DNA from: Aradus depressus
Taxonomy: Eukaryota; Arthropoda; Insecta; Hemiptera; Aradidae
Direction: 5' to 3'
DNA length: 64,000 bases
NCBI GenBank assembly: GCA_963662175.1
Contig: OY759221.1
Coordinates: forward strand, 17,512,027 to 17,576,026
The position numbers and the translations under genes are program-made. The notes beneath the pieces were generated by a model that was not told where the DNA came from, did not search any database, and was given only the letters and a program-made list of their open reading frames with translations. Below are positions 55,453 through 63,844 of this stretch, piece after piece. Within the stretch, counting starts at the first letter, position 1; every line of letters starts with the position of its first letter.

Positions 55453-57016
55453 TTTCAGAATAAAAAAAAAAAATATATATATGTATCATAACTAACTCTG
55501 TTCATTCTTGGAATTTACTTTAACGGTACCAATAAAAATCAAAATTGTTTCCCGGTATGATTCTAAAATAAAATGTTAATTATAACTATTGTGTCCCGAA
55601 AAATTGGTACTCACCTCCAAAGGTATTGGGGTCCGCAAGGCCTATGAGTTTTGAAATTTGAATTTCATTGAGAGAGATATGGGGAATTAAGAAAAAGATT
55701 AAAACATATTTACAAACAAAAGAACTTTAATAAAAATATTATGAATTTGAAAATTGAAAATGGCCATCTTGGAAATTATATGTACAAAAAAATAGATCCT
55801 ACCTTGGTGACGTCACTTGGAACATAAAATTCTAATTAATTATATTTTTACAAAAGATCGGAGTCCAGACTATCTCCACCTCATCTCAACTCTTCATTGG
55901 TCACTTCCCACTCATTTCCACCAGTCCACTCACTACTTTGTCAACTTTTAACACACAAACACAGAGACCAGTCCTTCACAGGTTTTGCCTCTATCAGAAC
56001 CCAGCGTAGACTAACAATCTGCCTCCGCACGGAATTATGGGTAGCAGATTCGAGTTTCTTTTTCCTGTCGTCTATTGTTTTACTTCTAAATATTAAAATT
56101 TTTTGGTGTTTTCTCTCCTTTCTTCCGTTTCTTCTTTCTTCTAAATTGTCATCTTAATTTTCTGTGACTTTTCTTTTTGGCTTCTTCTTTTCTCGAAAAT
56201 AGCATGTAAATTTTGTGCTATACAACTTCAGATTATTTATACCGCTTTGGATTGGATCCGTCCTCTATAATTGGATCTCTTTTGGAACTTGCTTCCTTTT
56301 CAAATTTTTGAGCTGGCTTTTCCATCTGATGTGGGTAGTTTTTCTCTTCTTTTCCTTTTTCAAATTCTTCTTAATAATTAACTGTCTTTTCCTAAAAATT
56401 TCCACAACCTTCTACCGACTCGTTTTTTAATTATTGACCTTTTCTTATTTTTGCTTATAATTTCCTGAAATTTTCTTCATTCCTTCTTCTTTTAGCTGTT
56501 TCATTTTATTCCTGGGTGTTAAATTATTCCCTCTTGAAAATTTGGTTTCATTTTAAAGTCGGTGGATCTTGTAATTGATGTATAAAATGGAAGTTGATAT
56601 ATTATGTTCCTTTAAAGTTATTCTTACTTTTTTCCTGTTGATTTTCTATTTTATTTTCTTCATCCTTAGGTTTCTTTCTTCTTTATTTTCTTTGTCCTTT
56701 TCTACATTGGTTTAAAAAAATATAACGTTGCTTCTAAATCAGTTGTCTTGGCAACGGGCTTGTTTACATTACAGTAGTGCCCTGTTTTTTTTCAGTTGTG
56801 AGTTGTGTACCTTTGTCACAAAAATATAGGTATTTTATGCCTGTATTTATATCGAAATGGTGTTTGTTTTCGTTGATGTGTTGTGCGAAAGTTGATTTTA
56901 GTTGTATGTTGTGTCAGTGTTCAACCCTATTTCTGATGTGTTATTTTACCCTATTTTTAAGTTAAAGATTTATTTTAAAAACTTATATTATTATTACTTC
57001 GTACAGGTTGGTGAAA
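55453..57016. other. No gene recognised
   Basis: AT-rich; the T-rich half (56040-56960) gives several short hydrophobic frames (56215-56430, 56777-56965) that reflect base composition. A GC-richer stretch at 55855-56045 is unassigned. Confidence 0.45.
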
Positions 57017-57424
57017 TAAAAATAAATTCATATTGAATTGACAATATTTCGATATAAATGATTTTAAACTCAATTTTACTTAAATTCTACTTTTTATGCT
57101 TTATTATGTACATATTTGTATATAATGTTCGGGTTAACCATTCCTTCCAGATATTAACCGCTCTCTGGAATTCATTACCCCGCATAATCGGAAGTACAGT
57201 AGATGTGACAGGACTCTGTATTGTGGTGTGGGGGCATTTGGAGAATATTCATGAGTGTCTGGGGTGCTCCCGTTTGCCTTAGGAAGTCACACAAGTGAAT
57301 CCATTTGGTTAGGAGGTCGTTATGGATATTAGATCCAGTGGGATGACAACCAAGCCCTTCATTGTCACAAGTTCTTGGTTTTATTGGAAAATTATTATTT
57401 CCTTCTTTTGTTGTCATTTTCTTA
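57017..57424 (+). repeat. Left outer inverted-repeat arm
   Basis: From ATAAAAATAAATTCATATTG to TTTTGTTGTCATTTTCTTAT. It holds the 80-codon ORF on the minus strand. Confidence 0.88.
57175..57417 (-). CDS. 80-residue ORF of the inverted arm, copy 1; unknown
   Basis: Starts at an ATG and encodes a Cys/His-containing peptide with SNIHNDLLTKWIHLCDFLRQ and HNTESCHIYCTSDYAG. The right arm has a copy of the same length with five residue changes. No family is recognised. The pattern of changes (more amino-acid changes than silent ones) does not argue for selection, so it may be untranslated. Confidence 0.35.
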   Translation of the reverse strand: MTTKEGNNNFPIKPRTCDNEGLGCHPTGSNIHNDLLTKWIHLCDFLRQTGAPQTLMNILQMPPHHNTESCHIYCTSDYAG

Positions 57425-57455
57425 TATATATTAATATATCAATATATATATTATA

Positions 57456-57545
57456 AAATTTAAACTTCAACTAAAAATGTTTATGTTGAAAGAAACTCGT
57501 ATTCGGGAACAGAATTTAGGAAAATATCTGAAGAGGAGCTCTATA
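57456..57545 (+). repeat. Direct repeat X, copy 1
   Basis: AACTTCAACTAAAAATGTTT and TTCGGGAACAGAATTTAG match 63845-63903 in the same orientation, although the neighbouring arms are inverted. Copy 1 has about 20 extra bases. Confidence 0.7.
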
Positions 57546-57554
57546 CATTATATA

Positions 57555-57896
57555 GGTTAGGTTAGGTTTTATGACTCATGCCCGGGCTTTAACTACGAGG
57601 TCATATCGCCTACTACCAGAGCGTTTTTCGTCACTCTGGTGGACATGAGCCCGACTCTACTGTGGGAGTCCTAAATTTTGCCTACACTAAATTTTTATTA
57701 ATCTAGGGTAGGGGTCTTTAACGAGTACCTGACATCGTACAGGCTCGGGACCATCGCTTAACGTCCCATCCGAAGGACGGCGTGCTTAAGTTTATTTTAC
57801 CTCCCAGATAAAATAAACTAAGGGCCTCGGCCGGGCTACGAACCCACGACCTTGAGCTCAGAAGTCAAGCACGCATACCACTGAGCTACCGGCGCC
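57555..57896 (-). mobile_element. SINE inside the left arm region, 16-bp duplication
   Basis: Perfect target-site duplication CTCTATACATTATATA (57539-57554 and 57897-57912). Full length, tail AACCT type. It is absent from the corresponding place on the right. Confidence 0.96.
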
Positions 57897-57935
57897 CTCT
57901 ATACATTATATATACTCTATATATAGTTATTATAT

Positions 57936-58310
57936 ATATAGTATATATATGTTACTGTTAATTTGATAAATCTGCTATTATGTACAATCACCGGTTATTT
58001 TATATAGTAACCAAAAAACTGGTTAATATGGCAAATTGAAAAAAAAATTATTACTTTAACTGGTTATTTTGTAAAATATCCAACGTGAACAGCTAAAGTG
58101 ATTAATTTAGTTGAATTTACTAAGTTAACTGGTTATTTTGTATAATAGCCAAACTAGTGTGGCTATTATACATAATTGTTGCTATTATAAATAAATAAGA
58201 CAAATATTAGGTAGGTACTTATTAATTAGCTCGACCACACCTCAATTTCCATTGTTGTAAGCTGTCTAACAGCGATAATCATTCATCTGGGTACATAAAT
58301 TCCTAGAACA
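57936..58310. repeat. Palindrome-rich AT DNA, left
   Basis: TATGTTACTGTTAATTTGAT at 57950 is inverted at 63390-63415. Several ACTGGTTATTTTGTA / TTATGTACAATAACTGGTTA words recur in both orientations up to 58640, so single strands could fold extensively. Confidence 0.65.
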
Positions 58311-58425
58311 AACATAAATCGAAATATTACAAAATTTGGGGGCGTATTTGCCGGCGTCCCGCCGGCGGGACGATATATCTGCCCCTCCCGTCGTTCCTAT
58401 ATTTGAAGTAGTACAGGTTCTAGCT
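58311..58425. repeat. GC-rich hairpin block, copy 2
   Basis: Near-identical to 35657-35771. Here CGTCCCGCCGGCGGGACG (58355-58372) is an 18-bp perfect palindrome; copy 1 has one change in it. Flanks differ from those of copy 1. Confidence 0.88.
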
Positions 58426-58650
58426 TTAACATATACTTTACCCGTGTAAAGCCACAGGTTTTCAGATATTATGCATAATAGCCAGTTAATATGATTAATT
58501 TGTGACAAAAGTAAAAAATTTATCATATTAACAAGGTGAGTTTTATATTATGTACAATAACTGGTTAATATGATAAATATTAAGAAACTGTGAATAATTT
58601 GTCATATTAACCAAGAACGGTAGTTATTTTTTAAAATAACCAGTTATTAT

Positions 58651-58783
58651 TGTAGCAACCAGCTGTTGTTGCTATGCTAGATGTTTTATATTGTTAACCA
58701 GTTGAGTTGAGAAATATATATTGAGAAGTTCGTGTAGAGAATTGGATTTTTAATTATTCATACATATTAAGTGCTACGCTACA
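58651..58783 (+). repeat. Gypsy 5' LTR
   Basis: TGTAGCAACCAGCTG...GCTACGCTACA, 133 bp, short for this group. It begins TG and ends CA. Confidence 0.95.
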
Positions 58784-58784
58784 T

Positions 58785-59645
58785 TTGGTGGCAGCGGTGG
58801 GATGCCGAAAAAAAAAAGAGGGACAACACGCTCTGGGGAAAAGGATCGGCGCCGATGAGTCAGTCGACGGGAGACCCCTCATTTTCCCGAAAGAGTTCAC
58901 TTCGGGGTCATGGAATGACTACGTTGAGTATTTCAACAAGGTAAGTCAAGTTAATAAGTGGACTGACGATGTAAAAGGTCTATTTTTATCTTTGTGTCTG
59001 ACAGGGGAAAGCCTAAGCATATACAGGAACATGTCTGTGGAAGACCAAGGTAATTTCGCCCTCGTTTGTAGAACCATAGGGGTTAAATTAGACCCTCCTG
59101 AGCGGCGGGAGCTCAAGAAAGATGAGTTCAAAGGGCGGCGGCAAGCGACGGGAGAGTCTTTGACACAGTTCGCCACCGCCCTGGAGACTCTCTACAGCGA
59201 GGCCTACCCGGAGAGAGTTGGGGAGGCGGTGCGACAGGAAACCTTAAAGGACCACTTCCTGGAGGGTCTCCGGGACAAAAACGTTCGATTTCAGACTGCG
59301 TTAACGTCCCCCGACACTCTAGAGTCAGCACTAAGCAGAGCATCGAAAATTGAAATTATAGCTCTACGTCATGGCTCATTGACGTATGCCGCCGAGGTTC
59401 AGGATATGGGGGATAGCCCGGTTGTAGCGGCTACTGACCCTATCCCAGGAGCCTCAGTGTTACACATGATGCTGCGAGAGCAAAATGAAAAAATAACGGC
59501 ACTTACGAGGGCAGTGGCGGAGCTGGTGGTTCAAAAGGAGATGAAGCGTGCGGATACAGGCCGAAGGGGTCCGGTCTGCTGGACCTGCGGCAGGTCGGGG
59601 CATATCCAAGCCCACTGTTCGGTGAAGCCACCAAAGGGAAACTGA
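58785..59645 (+). CDS. gag: Gypsy gag
   Basis: The open frame forms the retrotransposon capsid/nucleocapsid polyprotein that packages element RNA in cytoplasmic particles. A capsid-like region (YVEYFNKVSQVNKW, LTQFATALETLYSEAYP) is followed by one zinc knuckle, CWTCGRSGHIQAHC (residues 265-278 of the frame, C-x2-C-x4-H-x4-C), and TGA at 59643. The frame is open from 58725, but the first 18 bases listed overlap the primer-binding site, so translation does not start there. The only nearby ATG (58802) is in another frame, separated from gag by a 10-A run (58808-58817). That is either a one-base change in this copy or a slippage site. Confidence 0.9.
   Translation: MVAAVGCRKKKEGQHALGKRIGADESVDGRPLIFPKEFTSGSWNDYVEYFNKVSQVNKWTDDVKGLFLSLCLTGESLSIYRNMSVEDQGNFALVCRTIGVKLDPPERRELKKDEFKGRRQATGESLTQFATALETLYSEAYPERVGEAVRQETLKDHFLEGLRDKNVRFQTALTSPDTLESALSRASKIEIIALRHGSLTYAAEVQDMGDSPVVAATDPIPGASVLHMMLREQNEKITALTRAVAELVVQKEMKRADTGRRGPVCWTCGRSGHIQAHCSVKPPKGN
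58786..58803 (+). promoter_or_regulatory. Primer-binding site, tRNA-Leu type
   Basis: TGGTGGCAGCGGTGGGAT begins two bases after the LTR. It is complementary to the 3' end of a leucine tRNA ending ATCCCACCGCTGCCACCA as I recall it. Confidence 0.8.
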
Positions 59646-59679
59646 AGCCGGCCGGCGACAGGGACCAGTCGTCGGCCGG
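59636..59679 (+). promoter_or_regulatory. -1 ribosomal frameshift signal between gag and pol
   Basis: The heptamer GGGAAAC (59636-59642) is in the correct register for a -1 slip (gag codons GGA AAC, then TGA). A 5-base spacer (59643-59647) leads to a hairpin: CCGGCCGGCGAC (59648-59659) pairs with GTCGTCGGCCGG (59668-59679) over 12 bp with one G-T(U) wobble and an 8-base loop. A -1 slip enters exactly the pol frame. This matches known retroviral-type signals in all three parts. Confidence 0.9.
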
Positions 59680-62600
59680 GCTACAGGAGGTCCCCACTAT
59701 CCGAACTGGGGCTTGCAACGTGAGGAACGAGGTGGCGGTGAACATCAATGGGGTTCCTACTCATGCTCTTGTTGATTCGGGAGCCAGCGTGACGTTAATT
59801 AGCAGTGATTTTGCTGGGAAGATGGGCTTGCAACCAGATACACCCTACAAGCAAAATCTGAAGAACGCCAATGGGGGCAGTATCAGTGTTCAGGGGTCTG
59901 CCTGGGCCACTATAACTATCGGATCGCATCAAGGCGAGCACAAATGTGTCATCGGGGACATTTGGCGCGACGTCATCTTAGGTTACGACTTCCTGGAGGC
60001 GGCGTCAGCGTGTCTGATATTTGGCAGGGGCACGCTGCAGATCGGGGGAGTGAAAGTACCGCTAAGCGCAAGCATACCAGTCGCCAATGAAATTCACGCA
60101 TTCGTTCCGGAAACTATAGTTATACCAGGAAGGCATGAGGTTGCTGTCAGTGCGAGGGTGGAGGCTGAGGATGGAGTTGAAGTAATTTTCGAGCCTAGGG
60201 ATGATATCATGGAGAAGCATGGCCTATGTCTAGCCAGGGTAGCTGCTATAGTTCACCATGGGATGATCCCCGTCCGGATGATGAATCCGGATTTTGACCC
60301 GAAGACACTTTTTGCTCGGACCAGTATAGGAAAGGTAGAGAAACCAACAGCGGCATCTAACACCTTCGTAGAATCGATGGAAACCGAAGCAGGACTCAAT
60401 TGTAGGGCGGACGAGTTGTTTGACCTGGATAATGTGGCACTAAACCCGACTCAGAGGGAGAACCTCGTGAGACTGCTAGAGGATTTCCGAGACATTTTCT
60501 CAACAGGTCCCACAGATCTTGGGCGCACTGGCCTTATGAAGCACCGAATTGGCACCGCTGACGCTATGCCAATACGCCAGCCACCTCGTCGTATTCCTTT
60601 ACAACGCCGACAGGTAGTTGCGAGAATGATTAGGGAGATGAGAGAGCAAAACGTCATCGAACCATCGGCGTCACCTTGGGCTAGCCCGATCGTTTTGGTT
60701 CAGAAGAAGGACGGGTCAGTACGATTCTGCGTGGATTACCGGCGGCTGAATGGGGTCACAAAAAAGGATGCTTATCCGTTGCCGAGAGTGGATGACATCT
60801 TAGACAATCTGGGGAATGCGAAGTGCTTTTCGTCGTTGGACCTCGCCTCTGGGTACTGGCAGGTTGAAGTGGATCCACAGGATCGGGAGAAGACGGCGTT
60901 CATAACATCTGAGGGGCTCTTCCAATTTAAAGTATTACCGTTTGGGTTGTGCAATGCCCCTAGCACGTTCCAACGGTTGATGGACCTGGTCTTAGGAGGG
61001 TTAAAATGGAAGACTGCGATGGTCTATCTGGACGATATTGTTATATGGAGTCCGACAGTAGATGAGCATTTGGAACATCTAAGAGAGGTCTTCACAAGAA
61101 TTCGAAATGCCCATCTCAAACTGAAACCTAGAAAATGTCAACTGCTCTGGGAGCAGATAAGTTACTTAGGTCACGTAGTATCGAGCGAGGGTGTAGCTAC
61201 TGATCCTGAAAAAATTAGAGCGGTAAGGGACTGGCCAGAGCCGGCTGACGCTCGGACGTTAAGGGCATTTTTAGGTTTCGCAGCATACTATCGAAGATTT
61301 ATTAGAAATTTCGCTGAAATTGCCGCTCCTCTATACAAAGCGGCCGACAAAAAGGAGAAGTTCTCTTTTGGGCCGGAGTTGTGGAAGAGCTTTAGCCATT
61401 TAAAAACGGCCCTAGTGGAAGCCCCGGTACTTGTCTTACCCAAAGGTCCGGGAGACTTCATTGTGGACTGCGATGCTAGTGACCTGGGGCTAGGGGCCGT
61501 GTTGAGCCAAATGCAATACGGCCAGGAAAGGGTCATAGCATATGCGAGCCGATCACTGTCAAAGACGGAAAGGCGATATTGTACGACACGGAAGGAAATG
61601 TTGTCCCTGGTCTATGGCATTCGGCAATTTCGGTATTACGTTTACGGGAGGAGATTTACTGTCCGCACTGACCATAATTCACTAAAATGGCTCCAGTCGT
61701 TTAAGGAACCAGAGGGCCAGGTAGCGAGATGGCTCGAGCTGTTGTCCCCATACGACTTCGAAGTGATACACCGACCAGGAAAAAAACATTCGAATGCCGA
61801 CGGACTTTCCCGATCCTGTCGTCAGTGTGGTGATGAACAAAATGTTCGGGAGGCCGTGGAGCGAGATCGTCGCAGTGAGGTGAGCGAAGAGAGAGATGAA
61901 GGGTCGAGCTGCGTCGCAGCCATACTCCCTGATGACGAGCTCAGAGTTGCTCAGCAAGAAGACCCCATTCTTTCTGTTGTCTTCAAGTGGCTAGAGGAGG
62001 GAACTCGGCCAAAATTCGAAGATGTCAGAGGAAGTGATCCAAAACTTCTAAGCCTGTGGACTCAAGCGAATCGACTGGAACTGCTCAATGGGCTGATTCA
62101 TCGGCGGTGGGAGGAGGATGGAAAGCCTACCAGGCATCAGCTATTGTTGCCTCGAACCCTTGTTGAGGAAGTGCTTAGGAGCTTGCATGACAGTTCAGCG
62201 GGAGGTGGGCACCAGGGAATCACAAGAACCCTTCGGAAGGTGAGCGACAGGTTCTATTGGCCTGGTCACAGACGGGACATTGAAAACTGGATCAACGCCT
62301 GTCCTGATTGTGCGGCGAGGAAAGGAACGAAAACACGAGCCCCAATGCAGAGAGTGACCGCGGGATTTCCATTCCAGAGAATTGCTATGGACATACTTGG
62401 ACCGCTCCCAACTACTGATCGCGGGAATAAATACATTGTTGTCGTTGCGGATTATTTTACCAAATGGGTTGAGGCATATCCTCTGAGGAACATTGAGGCA
62501 GCAACGGTCGCTGAAGTATTTGTCCTGGAGTTTGTTAGTCGATACGGAGTACCGTACGAGCTGCACACCGATCAGGGTAGACAGTTTGAGGCGCAGCTGT

Positions 62601-62974
62601 TTGTGGATCTGTGTAGCCGTCTGGGCATAAAGAAGACGAGGACTAGCCCCTACCACCCAGCATCTGATGGTATGGTTGAACGGTTTAACAGGACTTTGTG
62701 CGGTATGTTGTGTCATTTTGTAGTGGGACGGGAAACTTCGTGGGACCAGCAGTTACCTTTAGTGATGATGGCGTACAGGGCCAGCCAGCATGACTCTACA
62801 CATATCACCCCTTACTATGCCCTGTTTGGGCGTGAGATGAGTCTCCCGCTCGATGTTATGTATGGGCTAGCGGAAGAAAGGGAAGATATGAATCTCCACG
62901 AGTACGTCCGCAAGCGAGGGGCGCAGCTGGAGGCCGCTTTCGCATCAGTGCGCAAGGAGTTGGGTAAGAGCTAG
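59642..62974 (+). CDS. pol: Gypsy pol (protease, RT, RNase H, integrase), by -1 frameshift
   Basis: Numbered from the GTG at 59720. Protease: ALVDSGAS with D19. Reverse transcriptase: first catalytic Asp in SLDLASGYWQ (374) and YLDD at 436-439. RNase H: DCDASDLGLG (583-592) and TDHNSLKWL (Asp 651). Integrase: an H-H-C-C finger (CPDC at its end) and the DDE triad D891, D951, E987 (35 residues between the last two). All catalytic residues I can place are present. TAG at 62972 ends the frame early; the coding sequence resumes in the same frame. The product would be made as Gag-Pol. Confidence 0.93.
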   Translation: MKPAGDRDQSSAGLQEVPTIRTGACNVRNEVAVNINGVPTHALVDSGASVTLISSDFAGKMGLQPDTPYKQNLKNANGGSISVQGSAWATITIGSHQGEHKCVIGDIWRDVILGYDFLEAASACLIFGRGTLQIGGVKVPLSASIPVANEIHAFVPETIVIPGRHEVAVSARVEAEDGVEVIFEPRDDIMEKHGLCLARVAAIVHHGMIPVRMMNPDFDPKTLFARTSIGKVEKPTAASNTFVESMETEAGLNCRADELFDLDNVALNPTQRENLVRLLEDFRDIFSTGPTDLGRTGLMKHRIGTADAMPIRQPPRRIPLQRRQVVARMIREMREQNVIEPSASPWASPIVLVQKKDGSVRFCVDYRRLNGVTKKDAYPLPRVDDILDNLGNAKCFSSLDLASGYWQVEVDPQDREKTAFITSEGLFQFKVLPFGLCNAPSTFQRLMDLVLGGLKWKTAMVYLDDIVIWSPTVDEHLEHLREVFTRIRNAHLKLKPRKCQLLWEQISYLGHVVSSEGVATDPEKIRAVRDWPEPADARTLRAFLGFAAYYRRFIRNFAEIAAPLYKAADKKEKFSFGPELWKSFSHLKTALVEAPVLVLPKGPGDFIVDCDASDLGLGAVLSQMQYGQERVIAYASRSLSKTERRYCTTRKEMLSLVYGIRQFRYYVYGRRFTVRTDHNSLKWLQSFKEPEGQVARWLELLSPYDFEVIHRPGKKHSNADGLSRSCRQCGDEQNVREAVERDRRSEVSEERDEGSSCVAAILPDDELRVAQQEDPILSVVFKWLEEGTRPKFEDVRGSDPKLLSLWTQANRLELLNGLIHRRWEEDGKPTRHQLLLPRTLVEEVLRSLHDSSAGGGHQGITRTLRKVSDRFYWPGHRRDIENWINACPDCAARKGTKTRAPMQRVTAGFPFQRIAMDILGPLPTTDRGNKYIVVVADYFTKWVEAYPLRNIEAATVAEVFVLEFVSRYGVPYELHTDQGRQFEAQLFVDLCSRLGIKKTRTSPYHPASDGMVERFNRTLCGMLCHFVVGRETSWDQQLPLVMMAYRASQHDSTHITPYYALFGREMSLPLDVMYGLAEEREDMNLHEYVRKRGAQLEAAFASVRKELGKS

Positions 62975-63247
62975 ATACGTCAGAAAGACTACTATGACAA
63001 GAAGAGCCAGGAACTCAAATTTCAGGAAGGTGACATTGTGTGGGTCTGGTACCCGGTGACCAGAAGAGGCCGGAGTTCCAAGTTCCACCGGCCATGGCAG
63101 GGTCCCTACACGGTGGTGAGGCGACTCTCAGACGTGACCTATAGGGTGCAGGATGGCAGGAACCGGAGGCGGCGGCTAGAGGTGCATGTCAACCGGCTGA
63201 AAGGCTACACCGGGACGGCGGCTGCTATTGGGAGGGGGAAAGTGTAG
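62975..63247 (+). pseudogene. pol: Gypsy integrase C-terminal region beyond the in-frame stop
   Basis: In frame with pol after the TAG at 62972. It contains GDIVWVWYPVTRRGRSSKFH and GPYTVVRRLSDVTYRVQDG, a G-P-Y/F-type module usual at the integrase C-terminus. It ends at the TAG at 63245-63247 inside the 3' LTR start. The break is one sense-to-stop position, a mutation in this copy or a leaky stop. Confidence 0.85.
63230..63242 (+). promoter_or_regulatory. Polypurine tract
   Basis: GGGAGGGGGAAAG lies directly before the 3' LTR, where plus-strand priming is expected. Confidence 0.88.
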
Positions 63248-63375
63248 CAACCAGCTGTTGTTGCTATGCTAGATGTTTTATATTGTTAACCAGTTGAGTT
63301 GAGAAATATATATTGAGAAGTTCGTGTAGAGAATTGGATTTTTAATTACTCATACATATTAAGTGCTACGCTACA
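63243..63375 (+). repeat. Gypsy 3' LTR
   Basis: 133 bp. Differs from the 5' LTR only in TTAATTACTCAT versus TTAATTATTCAT. Confidence 0.95.
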
Positions 63376-63840
63376 TTATGTATAATAACTAAATTTATCA
63401 AATTAACAGTAACATATATACTATATATAAGAAAATGACAACAAAAGGAGGAAATAATAATTTTCCAATAAAACCAAGAACTTGTGACAATGAAGGGCTT
63501 GGTTGTCATCCCACTGGATCTAATATCCATAACGACCTCCTAACCAAGTGGATTCACTTGTGTGACTTTCTAAGGCAAACGGGAGCACACCAGACACTCA
63601 TGAATATTACCCAAGTGCCCCCACACCACAATACAGAGTCCTGTCACATCTACTGTACTTCCGATTATGCGGGATAATGAATTCCAGAGAGCGGTTAATA
63701 TCTGGAAGGAATGGTTAACCCGAACATTTACCAATACAAATATGTACATAATAAAGCATAAAAAGTAGAATTTAAGTAAAATTGAGTCTAAAATCAATTT
63801 ATATCGAAACATTGTCAATTCAATATGAATATATTTTTAT
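63376..63840 (-). repeat. Right inner and outer inverted-repeat arm
   Basis: 63376-63427 is the inverse of 57936-57990; 63428-63840 the inverse of 57017-57424. On this side the two are contiguous, which gives the likely original order. Confidence 0.85.
63435..63677 (+). CDS. 80-residue ORF of the inverted arm, copy 2; unknown
   Basis: Second copy of the ORF at 57175-57417, read on the opposite strand, starting at ATG and ending TAA. Same length, five amino-acid changes. Function unknown; see copy 1. Confidence 0.35.
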   Translation: MTTKGGNNNFPIKPRTCDNEGLGCHPTGSNIHNDLLTKWIHLCDFLRQTGAHQTLMNITQVPPHHNTESCHIYCTSDYAG

Positions 63841-63844
63841 AATA

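Larger units (their letters stand above)
58651..63375 (+). mobile_element. Ty3/Gypsy LTR retrotransposon, 4,725 bp, nearly intact
   Basis: Two 133-bp LTRs that differ at one base, a 4-bp target-site duplication TTAT (58647-58650, 63376-63379), a primer-binding site, gag, pol in the order protease-RT-RNase H-integrase, and a polypurine tract. The domain order marks it as Ty3/Gypsy. No env-like ORF. Gag and pol are in different frames, joined by a -1 frameshift signal. An in-frame stop in late pol and an out-of-frame ATG before gag suggest this copy is damaged, though young by its LTRs. Confidence 0.97.
57017..63840. other. 6.8-kb region bounded by long inverted repeats
   Basis: The outer arms (57017-57424 and 63428-63840) are inverted copies with few differences. 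A second inverted pair lies further in (57936-57990 and 63376-63427). On the right the two segments touch; on the left they are separated by about 510 bp, of which 342 bp is a SINE. Inside lie palindrome-rich AT DNA, a GC-rich hairpin block and the Gypsy element. It could be a large transposon with long inverted ends or a host inverted duplication; no transposase is seen. Confidence 0.75.

Noticed and set aside
56215..56965. Short hydrophobic frames suggesting small membrane proteins
   Set aside because: They follow from a T-rich strand and have no splice or start context and no repeats elsewhere.
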